Assembly: GCF_001664485.1 (NCBI RefSeq)
Contig: NZ_CP013630.1
Location: forward strand, 4,445,501-4,509,500
From: Rhizobium sp. N324
GTDB lineage: Bacteria > Pseudomonadota > Alphaproteobacteria > Rhizobiales > Rhizobiaceae
Direction: 5' to 3'
DNA length: 64,000 bases
Position numbers and translations under genes: made by a program. Below are positions 45,661-53,815 of this stretch, piece by piece (position 1 is the first letter of the stretch; each line of letters opens with the position of its first letter). The notes under the pieces were generated by a model, which saw only the letters and a list, made by a program, of their open reading frames with translations, searched no databases and had not been told where the DNA came from.

Positions 45661-46683
45661 TCAGCTCTTGGTGAAGATGTAATCCGTCTCCTGGCGCAGC
45701 ACTTCGCCGGGGCGCAGCACCGCATTCGGGAAACCCTGGTGGTTGATGGCGTCCGGCCAGACCTGCGTCTCCAGGCAGAAGCCGGCGAACGGGCCGTATT
45801 TGCGCCCGCCGAGGCCGGGAGCGCCGGTGTTGAGCTTGAAGCCGGCATAGAACTGCACGCCGGGCTCCGTGCTGCGCACCTCAAGCGACACACCGGAATA
45901 GAGGCTGCGGGCGAGCGCGACGCTGCGCTTGGCGGTGCGCTCGCCGGACAGGCAGAAATTATGGTCGTACATCACCTGTTCGCTGCCGACGAAACGCTTC
46001 ATCGGCGCCATCTCGCGGAAATCGAATTCCGTGCCGGCGACGGAACGGATCTCGCCGGTCGGCACCTGTTTCTCGTCGGTCGGCAGATAGTGGTCGGCGG
46101 CGATCATGATGTCGTGGCCAAGCGCATCCTCGCGGCCGTCGAGATTGAAATAGGCATGCTGGCAGACATTGGCGAGCGTCGGCTGGTCGCTTGTGGATTC
46201 GTAGGTCACCGACAATTCGCCGTTGCCGTGCACCCGGAACGTTGCCTGGATGGTGCAATTGCCGGGATAGCCGGCGCGGCCATCGGGATCGACGATCTTC
46301 AGCACCACGCGGTCGACGTCATGCTCGACGACCGTCCAGTTGCGCTTGGCGATATTGTCGCTGCCGCCATGCAGATGCGTCACGCCGTTTTCGTTCAGCT
46401 CGAGCTGATGCTTCTTGCCGTCGAGCGTAAAGGCGCCGCCGCCGACACGATTGGCGCAACGGCCGGGTGTCGCGCCGAAATAGGCCGAATAAAGCGGGTA
46501 GCTGTCGAAATCCTCGAAGCCGAGTTGCAGCGGCGCGTCATGCCCTTCCAGGCGCAGATCCTGGATGACCGCGCCCCAGGTAATGATCTTGGCCGTCAGC
46601 CCGCCGCCCTTGATGACGACGCGATAGACGGTCTCGCCCGCCTTCGTCTGCCCGAAAACTTCCCGCTCCAACTTATCCGACAT
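45661..46683 (-). CDS. galM: Aldose 1-epimerase (mutarotase)
   Basis: 340 residues. RVVIKGGGLTAKIITWGAVIQDL start, FGATPGRCANRVGGGAF, NGVTHLHGG, the catalytic histidine in VCQHAYFNLDG and the C-terminal catalytic Glu in GFCLETQVWPD. Interconverts alpha and beta anomers of hexoses in the cytoplasm. Monocistronic, with its own terminator, between the nag operon and metA. Confidence 0.94.
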   Translation of the reverse strand: MSDKLEREVFGQTKAGETVYRVVIKGGGLTAKIITWGAVIQDLRLEGHDAPLQLGFEDFDSYPLYSAYFGATPGRCANRVGGGAFTLDGKKHQLELNENGVTHLHGGSDNIAKRNWTVVEHDVDRVVLKIVDPDGRAGYPGNCTIQATFRVHGNGELSVTYESTSDQPTLANVCQHAYFNLDGREDALGHDIMIAADHYLPTDEKQVPTGEIRSVAGTEFDFREMAPMKRFVGSEQVMYDHNFCLSGERTAKRSVALARSLYSGVSLEVRSTEPGVQFYAGFKLNTGAPGLGGRKYGPFAGFCLETQVWPDAINHQGFPNAVLRPGEVLRQETDYIFTKS

Positions 46684-46776
46684 GATCGACCGTCCATTTG
46701 ATATCTAGCAATCCGACCGGAACCTGCCCGCATTTGGTCCAAACCGCAACCGGCCGCGATCAGAAAGGAACATCGC

Positions 46777-47709
46777 TCACAGATCCGTGCCGATCTCCTC
46801 CACATCAAAGGGCGTCGTCTGGTAGATCTCGTTGATCCAGTTCCCGAACAAAAGATGCGCATGGCTGCGCCAGCGGTTCTGCGGCGCAAGCGCCGGATCG
46901 TTATGCGGGAAATAGTTGTGCGGCATCTTGATCGGCACGCCGGCATTGACGTCGCGAAAATACTCGTCTGACAGCGAGGTGGAATCATATTCGACGTGGT
47001 TGAACATGTAGAGCCGCCGGCCCCGCTTCTCGTGCACGAGGCAGACGCCCATCTCGCCGGATTCCATCAAGATCTCCAGCTTGTCCGATTTCTCGATATC
47101 GTCGCGGCGCACTTCGGTCCAGCGCGATACCGGCACCTCGAAATTGTCGGAAAAGCCGTTGAGATAGATCGACGCAGGCTTGAGGTTGCGGTGGCGGTAG
47201 ACGCCGAAGGCCTTCTCTTTCAGCTCGTATTTCGGAACGCCGTGGAAGTGATAGATCGCCGCCATCGCGCCCCAGCAGACATTCATCGTCGAATGCACAT
47301 TCGTTTCCGTCCAGTCGAGAATCTCCTGCATCTCCGGCCAATAGGTAACGTCCTCATAGGGCAGGAGCTCGATCGGTGCCCCGGTGATGATGAAGCCGTC
47401 GAATTTGCGGTGCTTCACCTCCTCCCAGGTCTGGTAAAAGGCAAGCAGGTGATCTTCGGAGGTGTTCTTCGCCTTGTGGCCGCCGATGCGGATCAGCGAC
47501 AGTTCGACCTGCAGCGGCGAGGCGCCAACGAGGCGGGCCATCTGCAATTCAGTCTTGATCTTGTTCGGCATCAAGTTGAGCAGCCCGATCTGCAGCGGTC
47601 TTATATCCTGACGGATCGCCAGCGTCTCGGTCATCACCCGCACACCCTCTTGAACCAGGGTTTCAAAGGCGGGCAGCGTATCGGGGATCTTGATGGGCAT
47701 TGCGGTCAC
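46777..47709 (-). CDS. metA: Homoserine O-acyltransferase (MetA)
   Basis: 310 residues, normal for MetA. Glutamine-amidotransferase-like fold with the nucleophile cysteine in MNVCWGAMA, histidine and glutamate in FNHVEYD, and oxyanion-area [17 protein letters not shown]. Acylates homoserine in the first dedicated step of methionine synthesis. Many alphaproteobacterial MetA enzymes use acetyl-CoA rather than succinyl-CoA, and this cannot be settled by eye. Upstream leader contains a SAM-II riboswitch followed by an intrinsic terminator. Confidence 0.95.
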   Translation of the reverse strand: MTAMPIKIPDTLPAFETLVQEGVRVMTETLAIRQDIRPLQIGLLNLMPNKIKTELQMARLVGASPLQVELSLIRIGGHKAKNTSEDHLLAFYQTWEEVKHRKFDGFIITGAPIELLPYEDVTYWPEMQEILDWTETNVHSTMNVCWGAMAAIYHFHGVPKYELKEKAFGVYRHRNLKPASIYLNGFSDNFEVPVSRWTEVRRDDIEKSDKLEILMESGEMGVCLVHEKRGRRLYMFNHVEYDSTSLSDEYFRDVNAGVPIKMPHNYFPHNDPALAPQNRWRSHAHLLFGNWINEIYQTTPFDVEEIGTDL

Positions 47710-47723
47710 TCGATCAAAAAAGC

Positions 47724-47756
47724 AAAAAACCGGCGGCGAAAAAAATCGCTACCGGT
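47724..47756 (-). terminator. Intrinsic terminator in the metA leader
   Basis: Leftward: ACCGGTAGCG, T-rich loop, CGCCGCCGGT, then six T. It sits between the SAM-II aptamer and metA, 15 bases before the metA start, and fits SAM-induced transcription termination. Confidence 0.75.
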
Positions 47757-47766
47757 CCGCACGCGG

Positions 47767-47820
47767 CCCTTTAGCGAATTTTTTAACGTGGCTGCAAGCC
47801 GGCCGGCCAAATCACCACGG
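47767..47820 (-). ncRNA. SAM-II riboswitch (metA leader)
   Basis: Reverse strand shows the family consensus blocks in order: CGTGGTGATTTGGCCGGCCG, then GCTTGCAGCCACG, an A-rich linker and GCTAAAGG. These build the SAM-II H-type pseudoknot. It lies about 60 bases before metA, the classic alphaproteobacterial location; SAM binding should lower metA expression. Confidence 0.95.
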
Positions 47821-47982
47821 ATGCTTAATTAGACCCAGTCGTGCCGCGAATCAACTGCCGAATGCATGCGGCAGCGACCCATGCAAGCATCATCACAGTT
47901 TAATGACTGATAGAATCTGTTGATAGACCGGTAACGCCACCATGTTAATAATGGTAAGCATGGGCGATGTTGGAAAAGCGTA

Positions 47983-49842
47983 ATGGCAGATAAGACCGAG
48001 GGGAGGCCGGGCATCCGAAGGCAGGATAGGGTAGGGTATGATCTCAGCCTGACTTACCGCCTCGGAGTGATGTTCTCCGCATTCTGGAATTCTGAAGTGC
48101 GTGGCAAGGTGCTGTTTCTGGCGACCGTGCTGATCCTCGTCATCCTGGCGACGGCCTATGGTCAGGTCATCCTCAACGAGTGGAACGCCCCCTTCTACGA
48201 TTCGCTGGAGCGCCGCGACCTCGGCGAATTCTTCCATCAGCTCGAAATCTTCGCGATGATCGCCGGTACGCTGCTGCTGCTCAACGTGCTGCAGGCCTGG
48301 CTGAACCAGATGACGGCGCTCTATATGCGCGAAGGCCTGTCGCGCGATCTGGTCGATCAGTGGCTGAAGCGCAAGCGGGCGCTGCGGCTCTCCTCCAGCG
48401 GCCTGATCGGCGTCAATCCCGACCAGCGCCTGCACGAGGATTCCCGCAACCTCGCCGAAAGCACGACGGGCCTCGTTCTCGGCCTGCTGCAGGCGACCAT
48501 TCTTCTCGTCAGCTTCATCGGCGTGCTCTGGGAGCTTTCCAGCGGCTTCATCTTCCACATCAGCGGCCATAGCTTCTCGATTCCGGGCTACATGGTCTGG
48601 GCGGCGATTTTCTACGCCGCCTCCGCCTCGGTGCTGAGCCAGGTCGTCGGCCGCAAGCTGGTCAAGCTCAATGCCGACCGCTTCTCGAAGGAAGCCGAGC
48701 TTCGCTTCACCCTGATGCATGCCAATGAGAACATGCCGGCGATCACCGTCGCCCGCGGCGAGGAGAATGAACGCCGGCGCATCAACACCGACATCAGCTC
48801 GGTGCTGAGGGTCGTGAAGCGGCTCGCCATGGCCAATACCAACCTCACCTGGGTTTCGGCCGGTTACGGCTGGCTGGTGATCGTCATTCCGATCATCGTC
48901 GCCGCGCCAGCCTATTTCTCCGGCGGCCTCACGCTTGGCCAGCTGATGATGTCGGTCGGCGCCTTCAACCAGGTCAATACGGCCCTGCGCTGGTATGTCG
49001 CCAATTTCGGTCCGATCGCCGAATGGCGCGCCACGCTGATGCGCGTCACCGATTTCCGCGAGGCGCTGCTGGAAACCGACGAGGACTTCGAGCTGAAGGA
49101 TGGCATCACGTATGAAAACACCGCGGCCGACACGCTGACGCTGAAAGACGTGGTGATCGTCGCCAAGATCGGCGAGGACATCGAGGAATGCGGCGGCTTC
49201 CGCCTGCGCGAAACCGATGTCGTGATCAAGGCTGGCGAAAAGATCATGATCAACGGCGACCACAGCGTCAACCGCAAGCTGCTGTTCCAAGCGATGGCCG
49301 GCCTCTGGCCGTGCGGCAGCGGCACGATGGGTCTGCCGCCGATCGACGACATGCTGTTCGTCCCGCAGATCGCCTATATCCCCGGCGGCACGCTGCGTGA
49401 AGCGCTGGCCTTCCCCGAAAGCCCCGATGCCCACGAGAAAGCCGCCGTCGAGGCAGCCCTCGAGAAGGCCGGCCTGCATTCGCTGATCTCAAGGCTCGAT
49501 ACCCGCGCCCGCTGGGACAAATTGCTCGACAGCGACGAACAGAAGGCAATCGGCTTCGCCCGCCTGCTTCTCGTGCGCCCGCGCTGGATCATTTTCGACG
49601 AAGTGCTTGAGGGCATGGAGCCGGAATGGCAGGAAACCATGGCCGGGCTGCTCACCTCCATGCCCGAAACCGGCATGATCTATATCGGCCGCTCCGAGGC
49701 CTATCTCGAGATGCTGAAGCCGCGCGTGCTGCACTTACAGGCGCTGCCGTCAAAATCCGAGGAACCGCAGCAACAGCAGGTAACCCAGACCGGCACCAGC
49801 GCCGGTACGGGCGCCGCCGCCATGCCTGCGCCGGCGCTATAG
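47983..49842 (+). CDS. SbmA/BacA-like ABC transporter with degenerate ATPase domain
   Basis: 619 residues. N-terminal membrane domain of the SbmA/BacA (ABC_membrane_2) type with about six helices to residue 315 (LNEWNAPFYDSLERRD is diagnostic). The C-terminal ABC domain, about 385-600, is degenerate: the Walker A position reads GDHSVNRKL (residues 425-433) with no GKS/T, the signature reads LLDSDEQKAIGFARLL where LSLGEQQR is expected, while Walker B WIIFDEVLEG keeps its catalytic Glu540. Ends in a low-complexity Gln/Thr/Ala tail. Probably an inner-membrane uptake or fatty-acid/peptide transport protein that works without normal ATP hydrolysis (BacA/SbmA use the proton gradient), or needs a partner. 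The frame is intact, so this is not a pseudogene by stop codons. Confidence 0.85.
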   Translation: MADKTEGRPGIRRQDRVGYDLSLTYRLGVMFSAFWNSEVRGKVLFLATVLILVILATAYGQVILNEWNAPFYDSLERRDLGEFFHQLEIFAMIAGTLLLLNVLQAWLNQMTALYMREGLSRDLVDQWLKRKRALRLSSSGLIGVNPDQRLHEDSRNLAESTTGLVLGLLQATILLVSFIGVLWELSSGFIFHISGHSFSIPGYMVWAAIFYAASASVLSQVVGRKLVKLNADRFSKEAELRFTLMHANENMPAITVARGEENERRRINTDISSVLRVVKRLAMANTNLTWVSAGYGWLVIVIPIIVAAPAYFSGGLTLGQLMMSVGAFNQVNTALRWYVANFGPIAEWRATLMRVTDFREALLETDEDFELKDGITYENTAADTLTLKDVVIVAKIGEDIEECGGFRLRETDVVIKAGEKIMINGDHSVNRKLLFQAMAGLWPCGSGTMGLPPIDDMLFVPQIAYIPGGTLREALAFPESPDAHEKAAVEAALEKAGLHSLISRLDTRARWDKLLDSDEQKAIGFARLLLVRPRWIIFDEVLEGMEPEWQETMAGLLTSMPETGMIYIGRSEAYLEMLKPRVLHLQALPSKSEEPQQQQVTQTGTSAGTGAAAMPAPAL

Positions 49843-49886
49843 AGCGCCGCGCCGACAGACGCTACATCCCGTTGATGTCACGAAGG

Positions 49887-50516
49887 TCACATCGGCGGCG
49901 TGATGCCATTCAGGCCGACGGCCACCTGGCTGGCCGAGAGGCTGCCGTCCGCCGCTTTCTCGCCGGTGACGATGACACCGGCGCCGGCCTTCAGATCGTC
50001 CTTGGTCGCCGGCGCCAAGGTCACGATCGGCGTGCCGTCTGATATGGTGATGGTCTTTTCCTTGCCCTGATAGGTCAGCGTGATCATATGGCCGTCGACG
50101 GATTTGACGGCATTGCTGACCGTCGCGTTGGTCATCTGACTGTTCGGCTGCACATCCCAGGGACGGTTGCCCTCACCGGTCCCCCTCATCGACGCCGGAA
50201 AGATCAGCACCTCGATCGCCCCGTCCGGACCACTGCCTTTCGGCAGCGAGGCAACGCCGACGAAATCGCCGGGCTTGATATCCTCGACTGAAGCTTTTTT
50301 GACGCCACCGACCTTCCAGCCGACTTTCAGCGTGATCGTCGCATCGCCGCCTTCGCGCGTCTTGACGACGAGCGTGTCGCCGCTCAGACTTTCGATCGCG
50401 CCGCGGACGCGAATGCGCTGGCTATCCTGCGCCTGTGCGGCCTGCGATAGGCCAAGCGCGACCAGACTGCCGGCGGCAAGTGCTGTGAAAAAACGGGAAC
50501 GAGGCGTGCGAGACAT
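49887..50516 (-). CDS. Secreted DUF5666-like beta-repeat protein
   Basis: 209 residues from the ATG with AAGGA eight bases upstream. Signal peptide about residues 1-30, ending SQAAQAQ. The mature protein is made of short beta-barrel-like repeats (IRVRGAIESLSGDTLVVKTREGG, VKSVDGHMITLTYQGKEKTI), each with the G-x-V/I-x-S-hxG-D/N pattern seen in DUF5666 and OB-like periplasmic proteins. Function unknown. Tail-to-tail with the ABC transporter and 114 bases after the ABC-F gene in the same direction. Confidence 0.72.
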   Translation of the reverse strand: MSRTPRSRFFTALAAGSLVALGLSQAAQAQDSQRIRVRGAIESLSGDTLVVKTREGGDATITLKVGWKVGGVKKASVEDIKPGDFVGVASLPKGSGPDGAIEVLIFPASMRGTGEGNRPWDVQPNSQMTNATVSNAVKSVDGHMITLTYQGKEKTITISDGTPIVTLAPATKDDLKAGAGVIVTGEKAADGSLSASQVAVGLNGITPPM

Positions 50517-50630
50517 CTGACTTTTCCTTGTCGCCATTGCGATCGGCGCTATCCCCGGCTGCCGGACGGCACCTTATGCCGCCTGGCAACGGACTGACGA
50601 ATCAACGAAAAGTGAGCCGCGAGGAAAAGC

Positions 50631-52451
50631 TCAGCCTTCCAGCTCTTCCCGCAGCATTTCGAGCTCCAGCCACTCCTCTTCCATCTTGGTAAGGCTAGCG
50701 CGCAGCTTCTCCATCTCGCCGGCAAGCCTGTTGAAAGCAGCGGCATCACGGGTAAAGAGATTGGGGTCGGCCATCACCTGTTCACGTTTGGCGATCTCGG
50801 CTTCGGCTTTCGCCATCTCCTTCGGCAGATTGTCCAACGCGAATTTCTGCTTGAAGGAGAGCTTGCTCTTCGAGCCTCCTCCAGAAGGTGCGGCACCTTG
50901 CGTCTTCGGCTTCTCCGCCGCCTTCTCGGCTCGCTTGCGCTCCTCGAGCGCGCCCTTGCGCTGGGCAAGCATGTCGGAATAGCCGCCGGCATATTCGATC
51001 CAGCGGCCGTCAGGCGCGTCCGGCACGGCGGGTGCGATCGTCGAGGTCACGGTGCGGTCGAGAAAATCGCGGTCATGGCTGACGAGAATGACCGTGCCGG
51101 GAAAACCGGCGACGATTTCCTGCAGCAGATCGAGCGTTTCGATATCGAGATCGTTCGTGGGTTCGTCGAGGATCAACAGATTTGCCGGGCGCGACAGGAT
51201 GCGCGCCAGCATCAGCCGGGCGCGCTCGCCGCCCGACAGGCTTCTGATCGGCGTCCGCGCCTGTTCCGGCTGGAACAGGAATTCCTTCATATAGCCGGTG
51301 ACATGACGCTGCTCGCCGTTGACGAGCAGGTTTTCGCCGCGCCCATCCGTCAGATAATTGGCCAGCGTGTCCTCGGGATCGAGATCCTCGCGCTTCTGGT
51401 CGAGTGTCGCGATCTCCAGATTGGTGCCGAGCTTGATCGTGCCGCTATCCGGCGAAAGCTGCCCGGTCAACATCTTCAACAGCGTCGTCTTGCCGGCGCC
51501 GTTCGGGCCGACCAGACCGATGCAATCGCCGCGATGCACCCGAATCGAAAAGGGCGTGACGATCGGCCGGTCGCCGAAGCTCTTGGTGATCTTGTCGGCC
51601 TCGATCACCAGCTTGCCGGATTCCTGCGCGTCCGAAGCCGTCGCCTGCACCGTGCCCTGCGGCCCCTTGTGGCCGCGATATTGCGAGCGCATCGTCTGCA
51701 ACTCGCCGAGGCGGCGCATGTTGCGCTTGCGCCGCGCCGTGACGCCATAACGCAGCCAGTGCTCTTCGCGCTCCATCGCCTTGCCGAGCTTATGCTGCTC
51801 GAGTTCCTCGGCCTCCAGCACCTGATCGCGCCATGCCTCGAAATGCGCAAATCCCCTGTCGAGCCGGCGCGAGGTGCCGCGGTCGAGCCAGACGGTTGCC
51901 GTCGAGACCTTTTCGAGGAAACGCCGATCGTGCGAGATCAGCACCAGGGCGCTACGCGTCTTCTGCAGCTCGCCTTCCAGCCATTCGATGGTGGGAAGGT
52001 CGAGATGGTTGGTCGGCTCGTCGAGCAGCAGAATGTCGGGCTCGGGCGCCAGCACGCGGGCAAGGGCGGCGCGGCGCGATTCGCCGCCGGAAAGGGTTCT
52101 CGGATCCTCCTCGCCGGTCAGCCCGAGATGGGAGAGCAGATAGGTGACGCGATAAGGATCGTCGCCCGGCCCGAGGCCGGCCTCGGCATAGGCCTGAACG
52201 GTGTGGAAGCCGGCAAAATCCGGCGCCTGTTCGAGGTAGCGCACCGTCGAGGACGGATGGCGGAAGACCTCGCCGGACTGCGCCTCGACCAGGCCGGCGG
52301 CGATCTTCAGAAGCGTCGATTTTCCCGAGCCGTTGCGGCCGACGAGACAGATCTTGTCACCGGGCTCGATCTGCAGGCTGGCACCCGCCAGAAGCGGTGC
52401 GCCGCCGAAGCTCAGGAAGATATCGTCGAGTTTCAGAATGGGAGGGGCCAA
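50631..52451 (-). CDS. ABC-F family ATPase (Uup-like)
   Basis: 606 residues: two ABC domains on one chain and no membrane segment. Walker A GRNGSGKST and GPNGAGKTT, signatures LSGGESRRAAL and LSGGERARLML, Walker B LLLDEPTNHLD and LILDEPTNDLD. Between them lies the charged P-site interaction motif (HKLGKAMEREEHWLRYGVTA), and at the end a Lys/Glu-rich coiled coil (about 530-606). The C-terminal coiled coil favours Uup, which acts on ribosomes or branched DNA, rather than EttA. Four bases before the thiamine kinase ends, read leftward, so co-transcribed with it. Confidence 0.9.
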   Translation of the reverse strand: MAPPILKLDDIFLSFGGAPLLAGASLQIEPGDKICLVGRNGSGKSTLLKIAAGLVEAQSGEVFRHPSSTVRYLEQAPDFAGFHTVQAYAEAGLGPGDDPYRVTYLLSHLGLTGEEDPRTLSGGESRRAALARVLAPEPDILLLDEPTNHLDLPTIEWLEGELQKTRSALVLISHDRRFLEKVSTATVWLDRGTSRRLDRGFAHFEAWRDQVLEAEELEQHKLGKAMEREEHWLRYGVTARRKRNMRRLGELQTMRSQYRGHKGPQGTVQATASDAQESGKLVIEADKITKSFGDRPIVTPFSIRVHRGDCIGLVGPNGAGKTTLLKMLTGQLSPDSGTIKLGTNLEIATLDQKREDLDPEDTLANYLTDGRGENLLVNGEQRHVTGYMKEFLFQPEQARTPIRSLSGGERARLMLARILSRPANLLILDEPTNDLDIETLDLLQEIVAGFPGTVILVSHDRDFLDRTVTSTIAPAVPDAPDGRWIEYAGGYSDMLAQRKGALEERKRAEKAAEKPKTQGAAPSGGGSKSKLSFKQKFALDNLPKEMAKAEAEIAKREQVMADPNLFTRDAAAFNRLAGEMEKLRASLTKMEEEWLELEMLREELEG

Positions 52452-52454
52452 AAA

Positions 52455-53111
52455 TCAGACTCCGGAAAGATCATAGGGCCTGGCGAGCACGATTGCCCGG
52501 CCGCTGCGGAGCGAAAAGCAAACCTTGCCTTCCGCGACATTGGAAATGGTGCGCGACGAGCCGAAAGGCAGATGGAAATCGGCCAGCGGATAACGCGCAT
52601 TCTCGATCGAAAGCCCGGTCAGCGCGCTGAATCCCAGCACGGAAAACAGGCTGTTCTTGGGAAGATCCAGCTCGACCGCATCGACAAGCAGCGGCACCGC
52701 CTCCTCCTTGCCCGAGGTCAGCAGCACGTCGAAACCCTCTTCCGCCAGGCTGACGGCCGACAGCAGATGCTGAAGCGCGTGGTCCGAGCGTTCGCCGCCG
52801 AGCGCGCCCGCCAGGATCAGCCGCCGCCCACCCCGCGCGATCGCTTCCGAGACGGCGATTTCCCCATCCGTCGCCGCCTTTGCCGCGGGATAGGGCTGTT
52901 TCGGCACATGGGGAAAGGCACCCTCGAGATCATCAGGCGTCGAATCGAAATCGCCGACCCAGAGCTCCGGCGTGACACCGAGGGCCGCCGCATGCCGCAT
53001 GCCGCCATCGGCCGCGATGAAGCGGGTGCCGGCGACGGCATGGCGCAAACGCTCCGTCAGGCTAAGTTCGCCGCCGAGCAGAATGGTAAAGGTGGATTGG
53101 CTCATGGGCAT
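52455..53111 (-). CDS. Thiamine diphosphokinase
   Basis: 218 residues. FILLGGE-type start (TFTILLGGELSL), FIAADGGMRHAAALG, WVGDFDSTP and the KAATDGEIAVSEAI motif, GALGGERSDHALQHL are the ThiN/TPK signature with the aspartates that hold Mg-ATP. Makes thiamine diphosphate from thiamine. The ATG at codon 3 has the better Shine-Dalgarno spacing. Leads the thiamine kinase/ABC-F pair. Confidence 0.9.
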   Translation of the reverse strand: MPMSQSTFTILLGGELSLTERLRHAVAGTRFIAADGGMRHAAALGVTPELWVGDFDSTPDDLEGAFPHVPKQPYPAAKAATDGEIAVSEAIARGGRRLILAGALGGERSDHALQHLLSAVSLAEEGFDVLLTSGKEEAVPLLVDAVELDLPKNSLFSVLGFSALTGLSIENARYPLADFHLPFGSSRTISNVAEGKVCFSLRSGRAIVLARPYDLSGV

Positions 53112-53171
53112 TGCCCTTAGCGCAAACCGGGGGTGGAGGGGAAGGGGCGCCGACGATCCGCTACGTTCACC

Positions 53172-53699
53172 TCAGCCCGGCGTATCCTTATCGCGCGACA
53201 GGAAGATCGCTTCGTAACCGCCGATGAAACGATCGAACAGGGTAGCGAAGCGATCGACATCCTCTTCGGGCCAATCGGAAACGATCTCGGAAATGATCGC
53301 AAGTTTCTGTGCGCGGATTTCTGCAAGCAGCGCCTCGCCCGCTGCCGTCATGACCACGACGATCCGCCGCGCATCGGCCTGCGAGGCCTCGCGGCGCAGC
53401 ACGTTGCGGGTCACCATCTCGGCCACCACCCGGCTTGCCCGAGACGGATCGATGCGCAGCATCTCCGCGATCAGGCCGACCGTCACCTCGCCGGCGGGCT
53501 GCGCCCTGCGCACAGCATCGAGCACATCGATATGCGAAAGCTCGAGACCCGGTGCGGCGCTCTGGATCGCCAGCCGGCCGATCAGCCGCCGCCCGGTCAT
53601 CAGCCGCATACGCGCCATGCTCCGGCCGATGAGAGACACGTTTTCGTCGTCCGGCTCGGCCGGGCTGTTGGACAGGATCCTGGTCAGGGCTTCATTCAT
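53172..53699 (-). CDS. MarR-family regulator
   Basis: 175 residues, winged helix with ALTRILSN start, GEVTVGLIAEMLRIDPSRASRVVAEMVTRNVL recognition helix and wing DARRIVVVMTAAGEALL. Divergent from a DHA2 drug/metabolite exporter, so it probably represses the exporter. An operator-like repeat lies in the 116-base gap. Confidence 0.88.
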   Translation of the reverse strand: MNEALTRILSNSPAEPDDENVSLIGRSMARMRLMTGRRLIGRLAIQSAAPGLELSHIDVLDAVRRAQPAGEVTVGLIAEMLRIDPSRASRVVAEMVTRNVLRREASQADARRIVVVMTAAGEALLAEIRAQKLAIISEIVSDWPEEDVDRFATLFDRFIGGYEAIFLSRDKDTPG

Positions 53700-53768
53700 G
53701 ACGGCACCATAACAGAGCGGAAGCCGAAATTGAATATGCCGACGTCATTAATGTGCCATTGACAACTA

Positions 53769-53785
53769 TATGCTGATAGCACATA
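53769..53785. promoter_or_regulatory. Putative MarR operator
   Basis: TATGCT-GAT-AGCACATA, an imperfect inverted repeat in the AT-rich gap between the marR-type gene and the exporter, about 30 bases from the exporter start. Confidence 0.4.
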
Positions 53786-53815
53786 AATTATCCATCGGAT
53801 CGGAATGATGCTCCC

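Noticed and set aside
50898..53120. 740-codon open frame on the + strand
   Set aside because: It runs antisense across the ABC-F and thiamine diphosphokinase genes, whose motifs are unmistakable; the long frame is a by-product of high third-position GC.
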